DNA of 64,000 nucleotides, taken from contig OZ244956.1 of NCBI GenBank assembly GCA_965222505.1, positions 5,270,001-5,334,000 on the forward strand, written 5' to 3'. The number at the start of each line of letters is the position of its first letter. Position 1 is the stretch's first letter. Source of the DNA: G965222505 sp965222505 (GTDB lineage Bacteria > Bacteroidota > Rhodothermia > Rhodothermales > DATKEJ01). The notes under the pieces were generated by a model. That model ran no database searches, was not told where the DNA came from, and worked only from the letters and a program-made list of their open reading frames with translations. Positions 24,380-32,487 of this stretch are shown in pieces. Made by a program: the position numbers and the translations under genes.

Positions 24380-25639
24380 ATGTCAAATGCCTTTAGATTC
24401 CACCGATATATGGCCTTGCGGTACTTCCGTGGGATCACCGGCAAAGGGAAGGATCGACGGTTTTTGCGGTTTATTCTGTTTGTTGCCATTGGTGGCGTTG
24501 CCGTCGGGGTGGCCGCCTTAATTCTGGCCTTCTCAATCACCCGTGGCTTCAGCCTGGAAATCGAGCGCAAGATTATCGGGTTCAATGCCCATGTCCAGGT
24601 TGATAATTTTCAGGATGCGCCCCTGGATGAGGCCGACCGGTTGATGGGTGAAATCCAGGCCATGGAAACGGTTGAATCTGTAACCCCGGTTGTGCAGGAA
24701 CTGACCTTGATTCGGTCCCGGAATGGCATTGATGGCGTGGGATTATGGGGGGTGCCAGGCAATCAGGTTTTTGTGGCCGACCATATCCAGAAAGGATCCT
24801 TTAGCTTTGAGGTCGATGAAAATCAGCGGCCAGGGATGGTCGTCAGCCAAAAAATTGCGCAACAATTAGGGTTAAAGGAAGGGGATAAGGTGACCTGTTT
24901 TTCCATGCGCGACCTTCCCACATCTGGGGCCAGCGGGGCGTTGTTCTCAAGGCCAAAGGTCAAACAGTTTTACGTCTCTGGAATTTACAACACCGGCTTC
25001 GCTGAATTCGATGACAAGTTCACCTTCATTGACATTCAAGTTGCCCGAGACTTGCTGGGGTATAGCGAGGATCAGGTTACGCGGTTTGATGTGCGGGTCC
25101 GGGATGTTGCGGAGGTAGGCGGAGTCGCTTCAGAAATTGAGACCCGTTTGGGCTTTCCTGTATGGGCACGGACGGTGTATCAGGTGTATCGCAATTTATT
25201 TGCCTGGGTGAATTTGCAACAGAGCATCATCCCTTTGGTGCTTACCATCATCGTCATCGTGGCCGCCTTTAACATTCTGAGTACCCTGCTCATGCTGATG
25301 CTGGAGAAAACCAGAGAAATCGGCATCCTCAGGAGCATGGGGGCCACCCAGAAAACCATCCGGCAGTTGTTTATCTGGATGGGATTACTGATTGGCTTCC
25401 TCGGTGTCGTCTTTGGAGAAGGCCTGGCCCTGGTGTTGGCGCTGGTGCAAAAAAAGTTCGGTATCATTCCATTGCCGCAAGACACGTACTACATGGACAC
25501 GGCGCCCATCCAATTGAGCGGTTGGGACTTTTTGACAGTGGCCGCGTTTACGCTCGTACTCTGCATACTGGCCGCGTACATTCCTGCCCGCGCCGCTTCA
25601 CGGACCGATCCCGTACGGGCAATCCGCTTTGCAACCTAA
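24380..25639 (+). CDS. LolC/LolE-like ABC transporter permease (FtsX family)
   Basis: 419 residues from ATG 24380 (a TTG at 24350 would add ten poorly fitting residues). One N-terminal membrane helix (about 35-60) with 'IGGVAVGVAALILAFSITRG', a long periplasmic MacB-like core (about 65-265), then three C-terminal helices with 'EIGILRSMGATQKTIRQLF' (the coupling helix) and 'YIPARAASRTDPVRAIR', both standard for FtsX/LolE permeases. In LolCDE this subunit extracts lipoproteins from the inner membrane. The ATPase LolD is not in the window, so the partner is unknown. Confidence 0.9.
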   Translation: MSNAFRFHRYMALRYFRGITGKGKDRRFLRFILFVAIGGVAVGVAALILAFSITRGFSLEIERKIIGFNAHVQVDNFQDAPLDEADRLMGEIQAMETVESVTPVVQELTLIRSRNGIDGVGLWGVPGNQVFVADHIQKGSFSFEVDENQRPGMVVSQKIAQQLGLKEGDKVTCFSMRDLPTSGASGALFSRPKVKQFYVSGIYNTGFAEFDDKFTFIDIQVARDLLGYSEDQVTRFDVRVRDVAEVGGVASEIETRLGFPVWARTVYQVYRNLFAWVNLQQSIIPLVLTIIVIVAAFNILSTLLMLMLEKTREIGILRSMGATQKTIRQLFIWMGLLIGFLGVVFGEGLALVLALVQKKFGIIPLPQDTYYMDTAPIQLSGWDFLTVAAFTLVLCILAAYIPARAASRTDPVRAIRFAT

Positions 25640-25677
25640 GTAGGTTATTCACCCTCAAATCTGATACAAACAAAGAC

Positions 25678-26151
25678 ATGGCTATTCAAGTTGGACAACA
25701 GGCTCCGGATTTTGAGCTTTACGCACAAGACAAATCGGCTTTCAAATTGTCAGGCCATCGTGGCAAAAACCTGCTCTTGCTCTTTTATCCCGGTGCGTTC
25801 AGCAGCATCTGTACCAATGAACTCAACATGGTCAATAACGATCTGACCAGCTATACAGACGCGAATATTGAGGTGGTGGGTATTTCCACCGATTCACTCT
25901 TTGTGCAGGCCGAATTCAAAAAGGCCCATGCCTTAGAATTTTCACTGCTCAGCGATCACAATGCTGAAGTATGCGAAGCGTATGGCACGAAGTATGAAGC
26001 CGGTGAATTTCCATTTGGGATGCATCGTGTTTCTCGTCGTTCGGCTTTTGTCATTGATACAGAGGGTATTGTTCAATATGCAGAAGTTCTTGAAAGTGCA
26101 GGGGATATGCCTAGCTTTGAGGCGATAGGGAAGGTTATTGAAAACCTCTGA
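25678..26151 (+). CDS. Peroxiredoxin (AhpC/TSA redoxin family)
   Basis: 157 residues from ATG 25678; a longer frame overlaps the upstream permease and is not credible. Thioredoxin fold, 'GQQAPDFELYAQDK' start, and the peroxidatic motif 'FYPGAFSSICTNEL' with Thr-x(4)-Cys-like geometry replaced by Ser-Ser-Ile-Cys. A second cysteine in 'NAEVCEAYG' could be a resolving cysteine. 'SRRSAFVIDTEGIVQY' includes the conserved active-site arginine. Reduces hydroperoxides in the cytoplasm. Thirty-eight bases after the permease; moaD follows after 14 bases. Confidence 0.93.
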   Translation: MAIQVGQQAPDFELYAQDKSAFKLSGHRGKNLLLLFYPGAFSSICTNELNMVNNDLTSYTDANIEVVGISTDSLFVQAEFKKAHALEFSLLSDHNAEVCEAYGTKYEAGEFPFGMHRVSRRSAFVIDTEGIVQYAEVLESAGDMPSFEAIGKVIENL

Positions 26152-26165
26152 TTCGGCGCAATCGA

Positions 26166-26420
26166 ATGGATTCTATAACAGTTAAGGTCCTGCTATTTAG
26201 TGTCCTCAAGGAGCAGACGGGCTTCGGGGAATTGACGATAAATCTTGCCCCGCCGGCCACGGGATCAGATCTTCTGGATACCCTTTGCCGTTCGTATCCT
26301 GCACTGGGTCCGTATCGGCCTGCGGTTCGTCTGGCCGTGAATCACGAATATGTGTCAGACCAGGCCTCTTTGTCCGATGAGGATGAAATTGCCCTCATTA
26401 CGCCCGTGAGTGGCGGGTAA
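26166..26420 (+). CDS. moaD: Molybdopterin synthase sulfur carrier subunit
   Basis: 84 residues, ubiquitin-like fold ending in the functional 'PVSGG' that is adenylated and thiocarboxylated by MoeB. 'VKVLLFSVLKEQTGF' and 'DEDEIALITPVSGG' are the usual first and last strands. Works with MoaE to insert the dithiolene sulfurs into precursor Z (cPMP). Directly followed by moaE after 11 bases. No other molybdopterin gene is in the window. Confidence 0.94.
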   Translation: MDSITVKVLLFSVLKEQTGFGELTINLAPPATGSDLLDTLCRSYPALGPYRPAVRLAVNHEYVSDQASLSDEDEIALITPVSGG

Positions 26421-26431
26421 ATAAAGCATTC

Positions 26432-26905
26432 ATGGTGCCACAAAGCATCAAAACAGATACCGCCTGGTTGTCGGTTCAGGACTCTGTCCTGGATGTCGGC
26501 CAGGCCTTTGCTTTTCTTCAAACAGAAGGGGCCGGAGGGATCAACCTGTTCGTCGGGACCACGCGCCGTTGGACAGGTGATTTGGAGACGGCATCCCTGG
26601 AGTATGAGTGTTATGCAGAGATGGCGCTTCAGGAGATGGAACGCCTGATCGGGAAAGCCAAAACGCAATGGCCGGTTCAGAAAGCCTGCTTGTGGCACCG
26701 GGTTGGCAATGTGCCGGTCTCTGAGGCCAGCATTGTGATCGGTGTGGCTACGGCACACCGGGTCGCTTCGTTTGATGCTACACGATACTTGATTGATACC
26801 GCAAAACAACAACTCCCGGTTTGGAAGAAGGAAATTTTTACCGATGGGCAAACGTTATGGGTACAAGGTTCTAAACCCGATGTCAATGCACCAGGAAATT
26901 CCTAA
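26432..26905 (+). CDS. moaE: Molybdopterin synthase catalytic subunit
   Basis: 157 residues. 'GGINLFVGTTRRWT' is the MoaE substrate-loop signature, 'LEYECYAEMALQEM' follows, and the catalytic lysines lie in 'HRVGNVPVSEASIVIGV' and 'KQQLPVWKKEIF' regions. Partner of MoaD encoded 11 bases upstream; together they convert cPMP to molybdopterin. Length is usual. Start ATG 26432. Confidence 0.95.
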   Translation: MVPQSIKTDTAWLSVQDSVLDVGQAFAFLQTEGAGGINLFVGTTRRWTGDLETASLEYECYAEMALQEMERLIGKAKTQWPVQKACLWHRVGNVPVSEASIVIGVATAHRVASFDATRYLIDTAKQQLPVWKKEIFTDGQTLWVQGSKPDVNAPGNS

Positions 26906-26924
26906 ATCATAGCCAACACGTTAC

Positions 26925-27353
26925 ATGTCAAAAACCCTCTTTTTGCTCCTCGGCTTTCTTTGGTTTGCTGCACCGCTCACGGCACAATCTGTTGTGGGGG
27001 AGTGGATTTCTATTGATGACAAGACGGAAAAACCCCGGTCGATCATCGAAATCTGGGAAGAAGAGGGCACAGTCTTTGGCCGGATCAAAGACCTGTTTCC
27101 AGAACCTGGGGAAGACCCGGACCCGCTTTGTGACCAATGTAAAGGCGAACTCAAAGATCAGCCGGTTCGGGGCATGCGGATTATGTGGGGCATGAAACCA
27201 GACGGCGATAAATGGTCCGGCGGAAGAATAATGGACCCGGAGAATGGAAAGACCTATCGGTGTAAAATCTGGGTTGAAGCAGGCAAATTGAAAGTAAGAG
27301 GATACCTCGCCTTTTTCTATCGTACACAGACGTGGTTACCAGCAAAGGACTAA
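26925..27353 (+). CDS. DUF2147 family secreted protein
   Basis: 142 residues with a signal peptide ('SKTLFLLLGFLWFAAPLTAQS'-like, cleavage after TAQ). Mature part starts 'VVGEWISIDD..KPRSIIEIWEEEGTVFGRI', the DUF2147 signature, and ends 'LKVRGYLAFFYRTQTW'. It has one CxxC pair ('CDQCKGE'), typical of this family. Small beta-rich, lipocalin-like fold; function unknown. Nineteen bases after moaE; whether it shares that transcript is unclear. Confidence 0.88.
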   Translation: MSKTLFLLLGFLWFAAPLTAQSVVGEWISIDDKTEKPRSIIEIWEEEGTVFGRIKDLFPEPGEDPDPLCDQCKGELKDQPVRGMRIMWGMKPDGDKWSGGRIMDPENGKTYRCKIWVEAGKLKVRGYLAFFYRTQTWLPAKD

Positions 27354-27457
27354 AGTGCTTGTACCTGACGGGTCGGGTACCCTAAATTAGAGTGGCAATC
27401 ACACACATCCGATCTCCTCCTGATCGGTTCTTAAGACCTACTTGAAAACAACCGGGC

Positions 27458-28555
27458 ATGCAGTTAAAACTGCGGTTTTGGGGAAGAATCCTCAGTATAA
27501 CACTCTTATTGGTTAGCGGGTTTGGGATGCCTGCATCGGCACAGGAAACGGAGCCGCATATGGTGATCGTTGAGCCTTTTGCGCGTATGCGCTCAGGTCC
27601 ATCTGTCTCCAACTCCACCTTACATCAGTTTTTTGAGGCAACCCAGATCGAAGCCCTGTCTTTTGACCGGCTGTATTGGATGGTCCTCTATGATAACAAA
27701 GTGGGCTATGTGATCGCCTCTTCAATCCAGGCCGATGCAGAAACCCGAGCGTTTTTTTCGTCCAATGAATTGCCCTTAGATCCCACAGCTCAACCCGGAT
27801 CAACCGTTGCCACATTGGAAGGCAACCCCGAACCGACACCGTTCGAGCCAGAACCAGCGCCAGCCCCAACAGATTCAACCGGTCAGGTGCGGACCCTTCC
27901 AGAGCCCATGGCCGAGGTAGAAGAAGCAGCATCGCAAGATCCTGTTGCTGTCCCATCAACGGCTGCCCCAACCATCCTCCGGGGCCGGAATCTTGTATTT
28001 CGAGCAGGTGTTGGGACGGCATTACCCCTTGCGCCGCCCAAGTTTCCTGATTTGTGGGCCAGAGGGATCAGTTTTCACGGTAGCCTGGGGTATGGGGTAA
28101 ATAGCTATGCTGAAGTGGGCGTTGAATTCAGCTATAGTGAATTGGCGCTCGAAAGGGATCAGGTATTTACATTGACGGGCCTTGTGGAAGAAGTGGATGA
28201 GGTTGTGGATGGAAATGTAAAAGTGTCCACGGTAATGGGCTACTTGAAACTCAATGCATTCCCCGTCTTCGAAAAGGTCTCACCCTATGTCCTGTTCGGC
28301 GGTGGTTCCTTCGGTTTTGCCCCCGCTGACGTCCGCATTGCTGGTAATGAGGGCCCGATCCGAGATACAGAGGAGACCGACTTCCTATTTCGCAAAAAGG
28401 AAACGGTCGGCGGATTTATGCTTGGCGTGGGGGTAGATGTTCGAATGGCCGGATCGGTATATTTGTTTGCTGAGGGGCGCGGGGTTTTTGGCCTGACCGA
28501 ACGGGAAGGTACCTTCGTGACACCCTTTCGGGCCGGTTTTATGATTCGGTATTAG
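27458..28555 (+). CDS. Bacterial SH3-domain and outer-membrane beta-barrel protein
   Basis: 365 residues. Signal peptide ending 'GFGMPASAQE'. Residues about 30-95 form an SH3_3-like unit ('EPFARMRSGPSVSNSTLHQF..YDNKVGYVIASSI'), a type often binding cell wall. A Pro/Glu-rich linker (about 105-165) follows. The last ~190 residues alternate as amphipathic strands ('GVGTALPLAPPKFP', 'HGSLGYGVNSYAEVGVEFSY', 'TPFRAGFMIRY') ending in an aromatic residue, as in eight-stranded outer-membrane barrels. Role inferred: envelope protein linking outer membrane and peptidoglycan. Confidence 0.75.
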   Translation: MQLKLRFWGRILSITLLLVSGFGMPASAQETEPHMVIVEPFARMRSGPSVSNSTLHQFFEATQIEALSFDRLYWMVLYDNKVGYVIASSIQADAETRAFFSSNELPLDPTAQPGSTVATLEGNPEPTPFEPEPAPAPTDSTGQVRTLPEPMAEVEEAASQDPVAVPSTAAPTILRGRNLVFRAGVGTALPLAPPKFPDLWARGISFHGSLGYGVNSYAEVGVEFSYSELALERDQVFTLTGLVEEVDEVVDGNVKVSTVMGYLKLNAFPVFEKVSPYVLFGGGSFGFAPADVRIAGNEGPIRDTEETDFLFRKKETVGGFMLGVGVDVRMAGSVYLFAEGRGVFGLTEREGTFVTPFRAGFMIRY

Positions 28556-28559
28556 GCCC

Positions 28560-28625
28560 TGCTACGCCGTCTTGGCCCCTTCGACCTGGTCGAAAGTCAC
28601 CAGAACAACGACGAGCGGCGTAACA
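28560..28625 (+). repeat. Short intergenic repeat, copy 2
   Basis: Second copy of the element at 2508-2573. Ends TGCTACGCCG (28560-28569) and CGGCGTAACA (28616-28625) pair in 9 of 10 positions; the inner hairpin is TTCGAC-CTG-GTCGAA (28580-28594). The sequence TACGCCGTCTTGGCCC is shared exactly with copy 1, and the right flank AGCGGCGTAACATCAG nearly so. It starts 5 bases after the stop of the upstream barrel gene and ends 31 bases before a lipoprotein gene. Confidence 0.75.
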
Positions 28626-28655
28626 TCAGATGTTAAGTGAACATTGGAGGTGTAC

Positions 28656-29906
28656 GTGCGATTGCGTGTTCAGCAAATCGATAGCGCCTTGCCGGCCTGG
28701 GTCGGCGTATGCGCGCTTTTTCTTGGCGGGTGTGTGGTAGGTGTGAGTGGACGGGGAGACCAGGGGGACGTCCCTTCCTTCGGAGATCGGGAAACACGGG
28801 GGGTGGTGGCACACGATGCCATAGACGAGGCTTCGGGCCTTGTGGCCAGCCGAAAAAACCCCGGTGTACTCTGGACCCATAATGACTCTGGTGATGGGGC
28901 TCGGCTGTATGCCATGAACATCATGGGTGAACACCTGGGGACCTATACCCTGGAAGGGATTACAGCGCGGGATTGGGAAGACCTCACCCTGGGGCCTGGG
29001 CCAGAAACCGGTACGGACTATCTGTACGTCGGGGACATCGGGGATAACACAGCGGTCATCGAAAAGAAATACATCCAACGAATTCCAGAACCGACCGTCA
29101 GCCCAACGCAATCCCCTGTGGAGGTCACCTTGTCTGGCACCGAAACCATCACGTTTACCTATCCAGATGAATACCGGGATGCGGAAACCCTGATGGTTGA
29201 TCCCAATACCCGAGATATATACGTCATATCCAAAGGAGCTTCGACGGTTCAAGTATATCGTGCCCCTTTTCCGCAGTCGGTTGAAGCGCCGATGGTGCTG
29301 GACAAGCGCGCTCCCATTTCTCTTGGCCGAATTGTGGGTTTTCCAAAGAACTTACAGGGGGCCGTTGGGGGGGATATTCAGCCATCAGGTGCCGCTGCTC
29401 TGGTGAAGACGTATAAACAGGTATACTATTGGGGACGCTCAGATCAGGGAGATCCTTTTTTTGAGGGAGACCCGGCTGTTTTGCCCTACAAATCTGAACC
29501 CCAGGGGGAAGCGATTGCGTGGGCGGCAGATGGAGGTGGGTATTTTACCCTCAGCGAAGAACGAGAGAACGAGGCCGCCAAACTTTATTTTTACCCCAGA
29601 AAACCGGCACGTGCCTCGCTATCGACAACCCCGGCCGGTGTAGAAGCTACACCGCCAACCCTGGATTCCTTACATACCGCCCTTCGGCTCTCGCTGACCT
29701 CTGATAAGCCCCAACAGGTACGGATTGCACTTAAAGATCCCCTGGATCGTGAAGCCTATGTGGTTTGGGAGGGGAGGATGGACGATGCAAAGCCTGTACA
29801 CGTGGAGGTAGATGCCCGTCCTATCAAAACGGGCACATATCGGCTTCGGGTGGAGACTTCCGAGGGGTGGATGGAACACCCGTTACAAGTTGATCACCAC
29901 CGTTAG
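28656..29906 (+). CDS. Predicted lipoprotein with propeller-like repeats
   Basis: 416 residues from GTG 28656, chosen because GGAGGT (28646-28651) lies just upstream; TTG 28644 overlaps that site. The lipobox is 'LGGC' about 20 residues in, so an outer-membrane lipoprotein is likely. Sequence pieces 'EASGLVASRKNPGVLWTHNDSG', 'WEDLTLGPGPETGTDYLYVGDIGDN', 'DAETLMVDPNTRDIYVISKG' look like blades of a six-blade propeller of the SdiA/PQQ-like or strictosidine-like group; the family is not certain. The last ~90 residues form a separate beta domain. The next gene starts 4 bases after the stop. Confidence 0.75.
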   Translation: MRLRVQQIDSALPAWVGVCALFLGGCVVGVSGRGDQGDVPSFGDRETRGVVAHDAIDEASGLVASRKNPGVLWTHNDSGDGARLYAMNIMGEHLGTYTLEGITARDWEDLTLGPGPETGTDYLYVGDIGDNTAVIEKKYIQRIPEPTVSPTQSPVEVTLSGTETITFTYPDEYRDAETLMVDPNTRDIYVISKGASTVQVYRAPFPQSVEAPMVLDKRAPISLGRIVGFPKNLQGAVGGDIQPSGAAALVKTYKQVYYWGRSDQGDPFFEGDPAVLPYKSEPQGEAIAWAADGGGYFTLSEERENEAAKLYFYPRKPARASLSTTPAGVEATPPTLDSLHTALRLSLTSDKPQQVRIALKDPLDREAYVVWEGRMDDAKPVHVEVDARPIKTGTYRLRVETSEGWMEHPLQVDHHR

Positions 29907-29910
29907 CATC

Positions 29911-30708
29911 GTGCTCGAATTTCCACTTCACCCGTTTGTACCGGATCATTTCGAGCCGGGAAAAAGAGAGATCGTCTCTGCGTTGTGGGCATGGCATGAA
30001 TCAATCCCATCATATGCAGCAAAGTCTGAGGCTGCGTTGCCTGTGAAGCTGGATGCTTTCCGGTCAGGCGCATGCCCGGCATGGTTTGAAACTGAAAAAT
30101 GGGCAGCACTCCAGGAAGGCATCAGTACATATCGCCTCAAGGAAGAATGGCTGGTGGATCAACTCAAAAATGCCCCCCTATTTGTGGGTCCACTAACGGT
30201 AGCCGACGCAGCGGCGTTACGTCTTACGGTACAGCAAATTGCTGGCGGGCACAGTCAATTGCTCGTGCGCATGGCTGAGGCAGACGGGAGTTGGCAACGC
30301 CCAGCAGTTGAAGCCCTCACCGAAGCCTATTTCCTGCTCGAACGATTCGTGCGGTTAAAGAAAGATGTGCAAGCAGAGCGGATCTGGATTCCTCAAATCG
30401 ACCTGGATCAGTATCAGGTAGGGCTGGAGCAGTTGAAGAATGGGCCTATTGATGAGAAGATGCGCCGGCTTCTTTGGAAACAAGGGGTACGCATTCGGGA
30501 AGCCTTTGCCCGTGCGTTGCCTTTGGCGGCAGAGTTGCCAAAACGGTTCAAAAGACCGTTCAAACGCACCTGGATTGGGGGACTTCGTCTGATTGATGAA
30601 ATCGAGCGTAGGGAATATGATGTATGGACAGAATCTGTCACGCTTTCTTCGTTGCAAACGCGCCAGGTCATATTGCAATCATGGCTGCGTTCGGCTACTT
30701 TCCGATAA
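29911..30708 (+). CDS. Divergent squalene/phytoene synthase-like protein
   Basis: 265 residues from GTG 29911, just after the upstream stop; a longer frame would run antiparallel to no purpose inside the upstream gene. The pattern 'ALWAWHESIPSY..RLKEEWLVDQLKNA..LTVADAAALRLTVQQIAGGHSQLLVRM..AYFLLERFVRLKKDVQAERIWIP' parallels the helix order of squalene/phytoene synthases, including the slot of the second motif (LRDVxED..RxYLP). The first Asp-rich motif is missing and the second keeps only one Asp and one Glu, so normal Mg-dependent head-to-head condensation is doubtful. Neighbours: lipoprotein upstream, purM downstream. Confidence 0.6.
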   Translation: MLEFPLHPFVPDHFEPGKREIVSALWAWHESIPSYAAKSEAALPVKLDAFRSGACPAWFETEKWAALQEGISTYRLKEEWLVDQLKNAPLFVGPLTVADAAALRLTVQQIAGGHSQLLVRMAEADGSWQRPAVEALTEAYFLLERFVRLKKDVQAERIWIPQIDLDQYQVGLEQLKNGPIDEKMRRLLWKQGVRIREAFARALPLAAELPKRFKRPFKRTWIGGLRLIDEIERREYDVWTESVTLSSLQTRQVILQSWLRSATFR

Positions 30709-30732
30709 CTCCACCAACGATACCTTTTGCTT

Positions 30733-31731
30733 ATGTTGACCTATAAGGATGCCGGTGTAGATATCGCAGCCGGCGAAGAAACAGTAGGCCGAATCAAACC
30801 GCTGGTACGTCAAACCTTTACACCGGGCGTACTCGCCGATATTGGCGCATTCGGTGGTTTTTTTGCACCCGATTGGAAGGCCTATTCAGCCCCCGTACTC
30901 GTATCCTCGGTAGATGGAGTCGGGACCAAGCTCAAAGTGGCTTTTCGGATGAGCAAGCATGATACGGTGGGGCAGGATTTGGTCAATCATTGTGTCAATG
31001 ACATTGCTGTTTGTGGTGCGAAACCCTTGTTTTTCCTGGACTACTTCTCTACAGGACGCCTTGAACCCAACGTGGCAGAAGAAGTGGTCCGTGGATTTGC
31101 CGTTGCCTGTAAGGCAAACGGATGCGCCCTTATTGGAGGAGAAACCGCCGAAATGCCGGACCTTTATGCAGCTGGTGAATTTGACCTGGCTGGTACGGTT
31201 GTGGGCATTGTTGATCGAGACCAGATCCTGGATGGCAGCCGTGTAAAAGCCGGGGATATGCTCATCGGCCTGCCTTCCACCGGACTTCATACCAATGGGT
31301 ACTCGCTGGCTCGAAAGGTGTTGTTTGCGCACTATGACGTTAACGACACACCGGAGGAATTGGGCGGCACGTCAGTAGGAGATGCCTTGTTGGCCGTCCA
31401 TCGGTCCTATCTCACCCCCATTCAGGCATTGATTGAGGCTGGAATGGTCCATGCCTTTGCCCACATTACAGGCGGAGGAATCCCTGGCAATACACAGCGT
31501 GTGATGCCGGAGGGTTTGCTGTTTGATGTCGATTGGGAAGCCTGGCTACGGCCTCCGATCTTTGGGTTAATTCAACGGCTTGGTGGTGTGCCCGAAGCGG
31601 ATATGCAACGCGCCTTCAACCTGGGTATCGGTCTCATTGCAGTCGTGTCCTCTTCCCATCAGGATGAAGCCCTGGCGCTATTGCGCAATCTTGGAGAAAC
31701 GCCCATTGTGATCGGAGGGGTAAACGGATAG
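30733..31731 (+). CDS. purM: Phosphoribosylformylglycinamidine cyclo-ligase (AIR synthetase)
   Basis: 332 residues from ATG 30733. Fifth step of purine synthesis, ATP-dependent ring closure of FGAM to AIR. 'GFFAPDWKAYSAPVLVSSVDGVGTKLKVA' , 'VNDIAVCGAKPLFFLDYFSTG', 'LIGGETAEMPDLY' and 'HITGGGIPGNTQRVMP' are family signatures, with ATP-binding residues in the last two. Slightly shorter than E. coli PurM (345). Preceded by the squalene-synthase-like gene and followed by plsY after 55 bases. Confidence 0.97.
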   Translation: MLTYKDAGVDIAAGEETVGRIKPLVRQTFTPGVLADIGAFGGFFAPDWKAYSAPVLVSSVDGVGTKLKVAFRMSKHDTVGQDLVNHCVNDIAVCGAKPLFFLDYFSTGRLEPNVAEEVVRGFAVACKANGCALIGGETAEMPDLYAAGEFDLAGTVVGIVDRDQILDGSRVKAGDMLIGLPSTGLHTNGYSLARKVLFAHYDVNDTPEELGGTSVGDALLAVHRSYLTPIQALIEAGMVHAFAHITGGGIPGNTQRVMPEGLLFDVDWEAWLRPPIFGLIQRLGGVPEADMQRAFNLGIGLIAVVSSSHQDEALALLRNLGETPIVIGGVNG

Positions 31732-31786
31732 AACTTCTCTTTGCTGTCGATGTTTACGACCCCATACCTCTTGATCCTTACAGGCC

Positions 31787-32470
31787 ATGCTCTCACTATT
31801 GCTTATTATTGTGTTCAGCTATCTGGTGGGTTCAATCCCGGCCAGTATTTGGATTGGGAAGGGCATCTACGGCATCGACATTCGTCAGCATGGAAGTGGG
31901 AATGCCGGGGCAACCAATGCCTTTCGGGTGATGGGCTGGAAAGCCGGCACCTTGACCACGCTGGTTGATGCCGGGAAGGGTTTCCTCGCAGCGGGGGGGA
32001 TTGCCTTGCTCCGGGTTGATCCGATCAATTTTAGTTTTGGAAGTTGGGACACCGAAGTCGTTATTCAACTCATCGCATGCCTGTGCGCCGTAATCGGTCA
32101 TATGTTTCCGGTTTGGGCCCGGTTTAAGGGGGGGAAGGGGGCAAATACTGCAGCCGGTGCACTCCTGGCCATCACGCCGGTGACCATGTTGATCGTACTG
32201 AGCGTGTTTTTCCTTGTCTTATTGACGACCCGTTACGTTTCTCTGGCTTCTTTGCTCAGCGCCCTGTCGTTTCCTCTGGTAATCATTCTCGGTAAGTTTG
32301 TTTTTAACGTCGAACACCTCGACCTGAGTTTGTTGGTCTTCGGCACCGTGATGGGTTTGGGGATTTTCTGGGCGCATCGGCAGAACATCAAGCGCTTGTT
32401 AAAGGGTACCGAAAATCGGGTGGGTTCTTTCAAACCTTCGAAAGGACAGCTTAAAAGAGAGGAAACCTGA
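31787..32470 (+). CDS. plsY: Acyl-phosphate:glycerol-3-phosphate acyltransferase
   Basis: 227 residues, five predicted membrane segments. Makes lysophosphatidic acid from acyl-phosphate. Motif 1 'YLVGSIPASIWIGK', motif 2 'HGSGNAGATNAFRVMGW' (glycerol phosphate site), motif 3 'GHMFPVWARFKGGKGANTAAG' are all present. The C-terminus is about 25 residues longer than usual and polar. gpsA, which makes its substrate, begins 17 bases later, so the two form a phospholipid unit. Confidence 0.96.
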   Translation: MLSLLLIIVFSYLVGSIPASIWIGKGIYGIDIRQHGSGNAGATNAFRVMGWKAGTLTTLVDAGKGFLAAGGIALLRVDPINFSFGSWDTEVVIQLIACLCAVIGHMFPVWARFKGGKGANTAAGALLAITPVTMLIVLSVFFLVLLTTRYVSLASLLSALSFPLVIILGKFVFNVEHLDLSLLVFGTVMGLGIFWAHRQNIKRLLKGTENRVGSFKPSKGQLKREET

Positions 32471-32487
32471 TTGGTATTTGAACCGAG

